Source: Epilithonimonas caeni DSM 17710
GTDB lineage: Bacteria > Bacteroidota > Bacteroidia > Flavobacteriales > Weeksellaceae
DNA length: 64,000 nt
Direction: 5' to 3'
Assembly: GCF_000426465.1 (NCBI RefSeq)
Contig: NZ_AUFK01000019.1
Coordinates: 1-64,000 of the forward strand
Made by a program: the position numbers and the translations under genes. The notes under the pieces were generated by a model. It made no database searches and had not been told where the DNA came from. It saw only the letters and a program-made list of their open reading frames with translations. Of this stretch, positions 58,964-64,000 are shown piece by piece (positions within the stretch are counted from its first letter, which is position 1; each line of letters starts with the position of its first letter).

Positions 58964-61819
58964 TTAGAATTTGATACTGTAACCAACAGAAACCACAGAA
59001 GGTGTTGGATAGACATCCAGGTTAACTCCGTCATTAGCAACTTCAGGATTCATTAAGTTCTTACTTTTAGTCCACATAAAAGGTCTGTCAGCAGTAAGTG
59101 TAAATCTCATTTCCGGAATATCGTTTGCTTTTAGAGTATAACCTAACTGGATATTTTGTACTCTGAAAAAATCTCCGTCTTGTAACCAAAATTTGGATAA
59201 TTTTTGGTTATTCCAACTTTGTCTATAACCTTCGGATGATACATATTCATTAGTAGTACCCTCTCCGTGCCAACGGTTAATTGCAAAATCAGCATCAATA
59301 TTTCTTCCGGTTGTTCTAATAACTTCAGCCCTGTTTCTATTAAGAATTTTATTGCCTCCCTGTCCATAAAACGCAACAGAAAGATCCCAGTTTTTATAAT
59401 TCACACCCAAGGATCCACCATAATAATAAGTTGGAACAGGTGAGCCAAGGTACATTCTATCACTATCATCAATTTTTCCATCTCCATTTAAATCTCTATA
59501 CTTGAAATATCCTGGTTTTACAGTTCCTGCACCTTGAGAATTAGCATAGACGGCAGTGGGATCTGCATTAACTTCAGCTTGATTTTGATAGATACCAATT
59601 ATATCATATCCATAAAAAACATCTATTGGCTGACCAACCACCAACCGTTGTGGGAAATCTCCTGATCCTCTCGCAATAAATGTTTGTCCATTTAAATCTG
59701 TAATCTCGTTTTTAATTTGACTAAAGTTACCATTGATACTATATCCCCAATCTTCACCAATCTTATCTCTCCATCCTGCAGATATCTCAAACCCTTTATT
59801 TCTCATAGTACCTACATTTTTATAACTTACTTCGCTTCCAATTGTAGGCTGAACAGGGATTACTAAATTTTTAGTATCTTTTATGAAATAGTCTGCTTCC
59901 AAGGTTAAACGTCTTCCTAAAAATTCGGATGAAAGACCAACATTTGTTTCTTCTGTGAACTCTCTTCTTACATCATCTTTATATGTTGTGAACTGATAAG
60001 CAGACACATAAGTATCAGCAAATACTGTATTGACAGCAAATGGTGTATTAGCTCTATTTGCCTTCACAGCATCATTAGCCAATCTTCCCCATCCTGCACG
60101 TAACTTCAAAAGGTTAATCCAGCTTACATCTTTCAAAAATGATTCTTCAGAAACGACCCATCCCAAACCAACAGCTGGAAGATTGATTGTTTTTTGATTT
60201 GGGAATTTATTAGACCCTTCATTTCTAAGAGTAGCATAAGCAATATACCGATTCATAAATTTGTAAGAAAGTCTTCCAAAATAAGACGTTCTATAATAAC
60301 GATATGGTTCACCCTCAGAAGTAATTCTACCGTCAGGAGATGTATTATTTATATACCAAGTACTTTCATTATCTCTTGAAAATAGACTACCATCGAAGAA
60401 AAAGCCTTTCATACTCATAAATTTATATGATTGATCAGCGTAAGAAGTACCTGCTAATAATGTAAAATCATGATTCCCTAAGGTTTTTGTCCAAGTAAGT
60501 GTATTATCCCAGATATAATCTTCATAAGTAGCATTATTTCGGGTAATAGAAGACTGAGCTAATGTTCTCTGAAAACCGTTTCCAAAACTATTAACATAGT
60601 ATGGCAACTCCATTAGTCGTTCACTAATGTCTCTATTATTGTAAGATAAAGTTGTTTTAAATGTTAATTCTTTCGGAAGTAAACTGATTTCAGCATAAGC
60701 ATTAAAGTTTAAGGATTTTTGAATTCCCAGTTTATCAACATTATCCATCAATGAAAACGGATTATCATGACCTCTATATCCTAATACCTGAGCATCAGCA
60801 TAAGGCTTAACTGTTGCATCTGTAAATAAAGGGTCATAAACCGGCATTACAGGAACAGCATAGTAAATCTGCTGCCAAGCGGAACCTTCATCATCATATT
60901 TTTCACCTCGGGTATAATTAATCGTAGTTCCAACATTCAGCCAACTTGTTGCTTTGGCATCAATTTTAGCTCTAATATTAAATCTTTCATAACTATTTTT
61001 CATATTAAGGATTCCATCTTGTGCAAAGAAATTACCACCTAGGGAATATGCCACCTTCTCTGAACCTCCATCAACCGAAAGACTATGACTTTGAATTGGG
61101 GCAATTCTTAAAGCTTCTTTATACCAATCAGTATTAACATTAGGAAGATTTGGGTTTACTCTACTTCTTCCGAATCTTTGTATAGCTGCATCAATAGCAT
61201 CTATTTCAAATTGACTACCAGACTCAAGAGCAAAATTTGTATATTGCTCTGTATTTGCCATCTTTATAACATTATTGGCATATTGAGACCCGTAATAAGT
61301 ATCATAGGTCAGTTTAGGTTTTCTGTTATAGCTTCCTCCTTTTGTTGTTATTACAACAACTCCATTAGCAGCTAAAACCCCATAGATTGCAGATGCAGAC
61401 GCATCTTTCAAAATTGTAAAATCCTGTATATCATTAGGATTCAAGAATTCAATATTATTTACAAAGAGACCATCTACAACATATAATGGTTGATTATCTC
61501 CTTGCAAAGAATGTACTCCTCTAATATTCATTTTTGGCGCCTCTCCTGGGGACCCGTTTGTTATAATCTGTACCCCAGCAACTTTTCCTTGCAAAGCTTG
61601 AGTAGCTTGTCCAGATGGTGTCTTAACGATATCAGCTGCCTTTACGGTAGTAATAGCACTCGTCAAGTCGACTTTCTTCTGAGTTCCATACCCAATCACA
61701 ACAACTTCCTCGATCTTGTTCTCTTTCGTAACAGTATCCTGTGTGGTTTGTGCATGTAAATCACTGCCGAAGTACAGAGCAGCAATCAACAATGGTAATT
61801 TTACATAATTTTTTCTCAT
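58964..61819 (-). CDS. SusC/RagA-family TonB-linked outer-membrane transporter
   Basis: A 951-residue TonB-dependent transporter. Signal peptide ends near LHA-Q (about residue 23). The mature protein goes almost directly to the plug: EVVVIGYGTQKKVDLTSAIT near 39-58, ALQGKVAGVQIITNGSPGEA near 83-102, DASASAIYGVLAANGVVVIT near 139-158. The C-terminal barrel has the SusC end pattern (YPTPSVVSVGYSIKF). The carboxypeptidase-regulatory-like domain that usually precedes the plug in SusC proteins is missing, so TonB contact probably uses the short N-terminal stretch directly. First gene of the locus; no adjacent ECF-sigma, HTCS or SusR-type regulator is seen. Confidence 0.93.
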   Translation of the reverse strand: MRKNYVKLPLLIAALYFGSDLHAQTTQDTVTKENKIEEVVVIGYGTQKKVDLTSAITTVKAADIVKTPSGQATQALQGKVAGVQIITNGSPGEAPKMNIRGVHSLQGDNQPLYVVDGLFVNNIEFLNPNDIQDFTILKDASASAIYGVLAANGVVVITTKGGSYNRKPKLTYDTYYGSQYANNVIKMANTEQYTNFALESGSQFEIDAIDAAIQRFGRSRVNPNLPNVNTDWYKEALRIAPIQSHSLSVDGGSEKVAYSLGGNFFAQDGILNMKNSYERFNIRAKIDAKATSWLNVGTTINYTRGEKYDDEGSAWQQIYYAVPVMPVYDPLFTDATVKPYADAQVLGYRGHDNPFSLMDNVDKLGIQKSLNFNAYAEISLLPKELTFKTTLSYNNRDISERLMELPYYVNSFGNGFQRTLAQSSITRNNATYEDYIWDNTLTWTKTLGNHDFTLLAGTSYADQSYKFMSMKGFFFDGSLFSRDNESTWYINNTSPDGRITSEGEPYRYYRTSYFGRLSYKFMNRYIAYATLRNEGSNKFPNQKTINLPAVGLGWVVSEESFLKDVSWINLLKLRAGWGRLANDAVKANRANTPFAVNTVFADTYVSAYQFTTYKDDVRREFTEETNVGLSSEFLGRRLTLEADYFIKDTKNLVIPVQPTIGSEVSYKNVGTMRNKGFEISAGWRDKIGEDWGYSINGNFSQIKNEITDLNGQTFIARGSGDFPQRLVVGQPIDVFYGYDIIGIYQNQAEVNADPTAVYANSQGAGTVKPGYFKYRDLNGDGKIDDSDRMYLGSPVPTYYYGGSLGVNYKNWDLSVAFYGQGGNKILNRNRAEVIRTTGRNIDADFAINRWHGEGTTNEYVSSEGYRQSWNNQKLSKFWLQDGDFFRVQNIQLGYTLKANDIPEMRFTLTADRPFMWTKSKNLMNPEVANDGVNLDVYPTPSVVSVGYSIKF

Positions 61820-62093
61820 AATATTCTTAAGTATTATTTTCTTATTCTCCGAATATAAATATTTTTATTAACACAATGTTAATTTATGCTAAAATAAACA
61901 TAAATAACTGAATATCAATAAAATAAAATAAAAAATAATTATATTATATATGAAAAGCATCAAAAAATAATCCCCAAATTTTGGCTCAGTATTTGTCTAT
62001 TTAACATAATTGAAATTTTAATCACTCAAAACGAGCTAATATATTGCTTCACATTAAGACAATAAAAAGAATTGAATCACAAAATATTAAATT

Positions 62094-62648
62094 ATGAATA
62101 CCAACAGACTTTCACCAGAAATGCAGAATGCATTGATCAAACAAATGACAAAAGAAAATCACGCCTCACAAATATTCTTATCTTACGGATGTTGGGCGGA
62201 TGTAAAAGGTTATGGAGGAATTGCCAACTTTCTTTACAGACATTCTCAGGAAGAAAGAAATCATATGATAAAGTTTATGAGATATATCCTGGACAGAGGC
62301 GGTGAAGCTAAGGTAGAAGCCATTCCCGCTCCTCCGGAAAATCCACAAAACCTTACCGATTGTTTCAATAAAGTCTTCCAACACGAGGTTGATAATACCA
62401 CCTCCATATACAATCTTGTTGACCTGGCTTTCCAGGAAAAAGACTGGGCAACCTGGAATTTCATGCAATGGTTCGTGAAAGAACAGATCGAGGAAGAAAA
62501 ACTAGCTCTTGAATTAATTGATAAATTGAAAATTGCCGGTGGAGACAGAGCAACAGACGAATCCCTGTTTACCCTGGATAAGGCTTTGGAAGCTGCCGCC
62601 GATGAAGTTTCTTTACCACAAGAAGCTACCGCAGATAACCCTTCTTAA
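62094..62648 (+). CDS. Ferritin
   Basis: A 184-residue non-haem ferritin that stores iron as ferric mineral in a 24-mer. The four-helix pattern is present: MTKENHASQIFLSYGCWADV near residues 19-38, HSQEERNHMIKFMRYILDRG near 51-70 with the EExxH ferroxidase ligands, FQHEVDNTTSIYNLVDLAFQ near 97-116, and WFVKEQIEEEKLALELIDKL near 129-148. The C-terminal tail (about 160-184) is a low-complexity Ala/Glu extension. The gene is divergent from the SusC gene, with a 274-base AT-rich gap. Confidence 0.92.
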   Translation: MNTNRLSPEMQNALIKQMTKENHASQIFLSYGCWADVKGYGGIANFLYRHSQEERNHMIKFMRYILDRGGEAKVEAIPAPPENPQNLTDCFNKVFQHEVDNTTSIYNLVDLAFQEKDWATWNFMQWFVKEQIEEEKLALELIDKLKIAGGDRATDESLFTLDKALEAAADEVSLPQEATADNPS

Positions 62649-62717
62649 AACAAAATAAATATCACTAACTTTGATCTCCGTTTTTACGGAGATCTTTTAA
62701 TTTATATTCAAAACAAA

Positions 62718-63023
62718 ATGGCAGACATTATAGAAAACAATCATTCCAATCCAGAAGATTTTTACAAATCGTTAAAAGAAAAACTGGAAGAGCAGCATAA
62801 CTTCCCGGAGGAATACCTCTTCAAATTCATTGTAACAAATGATTCTGAGAAAATAACAGAAATCTTAAGGGTTTTCGATAATTTGAAATACACTTTATCC
62901 AACAAAGAAAGCTCAACAGGAAAATACACTTCTGTCTCAATCGATTGTTTTGTGCTGGACGCAGACCAGGTTATCACCATTTATAAAAAAGTGGCAGAGA
63001 TCGAAGGTGTAATGATGCTTTAA
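62718..63023 (+). CDS. DUF493-family (YbeD-like) protein
   Basis: A 101-residue small regulatory-type fold. The family core is FPEEYLFKFIVTNDSEKITE near residues 29-48, GKYTSVSIDCFVLDADQVIT near 68-87, and IYKKVAEIEGVMML at the C-terminus, an ACT-like arrangement. Function is unknown, though the Escherichia coli relative YbeD lies beside lipoate genes. Here it follows the ferritin gene by about 70 bases, with no lipoate genes nearby. Confidence 0.88.
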   Translation: MADIIENNHSNPEDFYKSLKEKLEEQHNFPEEYLFKFIVTNDSEKITEILRVFDNLKYTLSNKESSTGKYTSVSIDCFVLDADQVITIYKKVAEIEGVMML

Positions 63024-63065
63024 TTTTTGGTTTGAAACTTGTATTTTAAAATCAAATTTAATGTT

Positions 63066-63212
63066 ATGAAAAAAGCATTTTTTAAAATACTGAACAAAAT
63101 AAATGTCGCAGTTTTACCAAAGTACAGTAAAAGAGATTTTACAAAACTTAATAAATTTCAAAAAGCAATTTTTGGCTATAGATATATCGTTTTAATTAAT
63201 TCTTTAGATTAA
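63066..63212 (+). CDS. 48-residue basic protein of unknown function
   Basis: The frame encodes MKKAFFKILNKINVAVLPKY then SKRDFTKLNKFQKAIFGYRY and IVLINSLD. It has a hydrophobic C-terminus and about 25 percent Lys/Arg. From memory, very similar short proteins are found in Chryseobacterium genomes, sometimes misnamed SsrA-binding protein; it lacks the SmpB fold length. A strong terminator follows within 25 bases, supporting a real gene end. Confidence 0.65.
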   Translation: MKKAFFKILNKINVAVLPKYSKRDFTKLNKFQKAIFGYRYIVLINSLD

Positions 63213-63233
63213 TTATCAAACACTTAAAAATAA

Positions 63234-63259
63234 AAAAGCGTTCAAAATTGAACGCTTTT
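63234..63259. terminator. Bidirectional terminator before the deoxyhypusine-synthase-like gene
   Basis: A 12-bp perfect stem (63234-63245 with 63248-63259) with a two-base gap, A-run to the left and T-run to the right, lies between convergent genes. Confidence 0.85.
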
Positions 63260-63296
63260 GCTTTATCTTCCGGTTTCAGACTCCCGTCCTTCAGCT

Positions 63297-64000
63297 TTAT
63301 GAATTCTCAAGAATATAACTGAACATCAATGGAGCGCAAATCGTCGCATCACTTTCAACGATATATTTTGGTGTCGTAATATCCAGTTTTCCCCAAGTAA
63401 TTTTCTCATTCGGAACAGCTCCGGAATACGAACCGTATGATGTTGTAGAATCAGAGATCTGGCAGAAATAAGACCAGAATGGGATATCGTGCATTTCCAT
63501 ATCCTGATACAGCATTGGAACAACACAGATTGGGAAATCGCCTGCAATTCCTCCACCAATTTGGAAGAATCCAACGCCTTTTCCACCCGAATTTTTCGTG
63601 TACCAATCAGCCAAATAAGCCATATACTCAATTCCTGATTTCATTGTAGAAAATTTCAAATCTCCTTTGATACAGTATGAAGCGAAGATGTTACCCATCG
63701 TAGAATCTTCCCATCCCGGAACCACGATTGGCAAGTTCTTTTCAGCAGCAGCAATCATCCAGGAGTTTTCTCTTGGAATCTCATAATACTGCTCTAGAAC
63801 ACCAGAAAGAATCATTTTGTACATATATTCGTGCGGGAAATATCTTTCGCCTTTGTTATCTGCATCTTTCCAGATTTCGTAGATATGTTTCTGCAATCTT
63901 CTGAAAGCCTCTTCTTCCGGAATACAAGTATCAGTAACCCTGTTCAATCCTCTTTCCAAAAGTGCCCATTCTTCCTGTGGCGTAAGGTCTCTGTAATGCG
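63297..64000 (-). CDS. Deoxyhypusine-synthase-like protein (5' end beyond the window)
   Basis: The frame stays open to the right edge, so the start is missing; at least 234 residues are present. Family blocks: LPIVVPGWEDSTMGNIFASY, GVGFFQIGGGIAGDFPICVV, and the catalytic-lysine block EKITWGKLD (Lys in TWGK) followed by ATICAPLMFSYILE. In eukaryotes and archaea this enzyme modifies eIF5A with spermidine. Bacteria lack eIF5A, and several bacterial relatives make homospermidine or act on unknown amines. The exact role here is open. Confidence 0.88.
   Translation of the reverse strand, partial: HYRDLTPQEEWALLERGLNRVTDTCIPEEEAFRRLQKHIYEIWKDADNKGERYFPHEYMYKMILSGVLEQYYEIPRENSWMIAAAEKNLPIVVPGWEDSTMGNIFASYCIKGDLKFSTMKSGIEYMAYLADWYTKNSGGKGVGFFQIGGGIAGDFPICVVPMLYQDMEMHDIPFWSYFCQISDSTTSYGSYSGAVPNEKITWGKLDITTPKYIVESDATICAPLMFSYILENS

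Noticed and set aside
1-64000. CRISPR arrays, tRNA or rRNA genes, insertion sequences, prophage or integrative element
   Set aside because: No regularly spaced repeats, cloverleaf sequences, transposase, integrase or phage genes were noticed by reading; a tRNAscan or ISfinder run was not possible.

Overview
The window looks like chromosome of a low-GC member of the Bacteroidota, class Flavobacteriia, most like Chryseobacterium or a close Weeksellaceae relative. The evidence is three proteins with C-terminal type IX secretion (T9SS) sorting domains, a SusC/SusD polysaccharide locus, a fused SecDF, Bacteroidota-type promoters (-33 TTTG, -7 TAnnTTTG) and A-rich translation starts. No rRNA, tRNA, CRISPR array, insertion sequence, phage gene or replication origin was seen.

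Layout. 1-11.6 kb: two large tandem T9SS-exported surface proteins sharing a C-terminal module of roughly 480 residues. 11.8-14.6 kb: an unrecognised nuclease-fold-like protein and a short-form alpha-glucan phosphorylase whose expected PLP lysine reads as threonine. 14.7-19.95 kb: glyoxylate shunt (aceA, aceB), divergent from an ScfR-type regulator with a perfect 16-bp palindrome between them, then comF. 20-25.4 kb: upp, der, a haem-binding protein plus DCC thiol oxidoreductase, a DUF4290 protein, and murA with Asp in place of the catalytic Cys. 25.4-28.3 kb: a decayed AraC-type regulator, then a DUF4395 + NIL-domain operon behind a leader that looks like a methionine transcription attenuator, a papain-like lipoprotein and a DUF1801 protein. 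28.4-34.7 kb: aminotransferase, murB, DsbA-like oxidoreductase, proC, GNAT acetyltransferase and unknowns. 34.7-38.6 kb: VanZ-like protein and the conserved transglutaminase / alpha-E / circularly permuted ATP-grasp cluster. 38.8-48.2 kb: relA/spoT, a 36-residue lysine-rich protein, YihY/BrkB, rlmH, PAP2, tatA, an MFS transporter and secDF. 48.4-61.8 kb: a T9SS-exported sugar dehydrogenase-like protein and a polysaccharide utilisation locus (SusC, SusD, LamG lipoprotein, two GH144-like glucanases, an esterase, a GH3 beta-glucosidase) that fits beta-1,2-glucan use. 62.1-64 kb: ferritin, a DUF493 protein, a 48-residue protein and a deoxyhypusine-synthase-like gene cut by the window edge.

How parts work together. 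aceA/aceB allow growth on two-carbon compounds and the divergent ScfR-type protein is their likely regulator. In the polysaccharide locus, SusC/SusD and the LamG lipoprotein would bind and import glucan, lipid-anchored GH144 enzymes would cut it, and the GH3 enzyme would release glucose. The best candidate for an undescribed system is the DUF4395/NIL leader at 26961-27115: a near-ideal promoter, a 15-residue open frame containing Met-Ala-Met-Met-Cys, a 9-bp competing stem and an intrinsic terminator just before the first gene. This suggests ribosome-mediated sensing of methionine supply.
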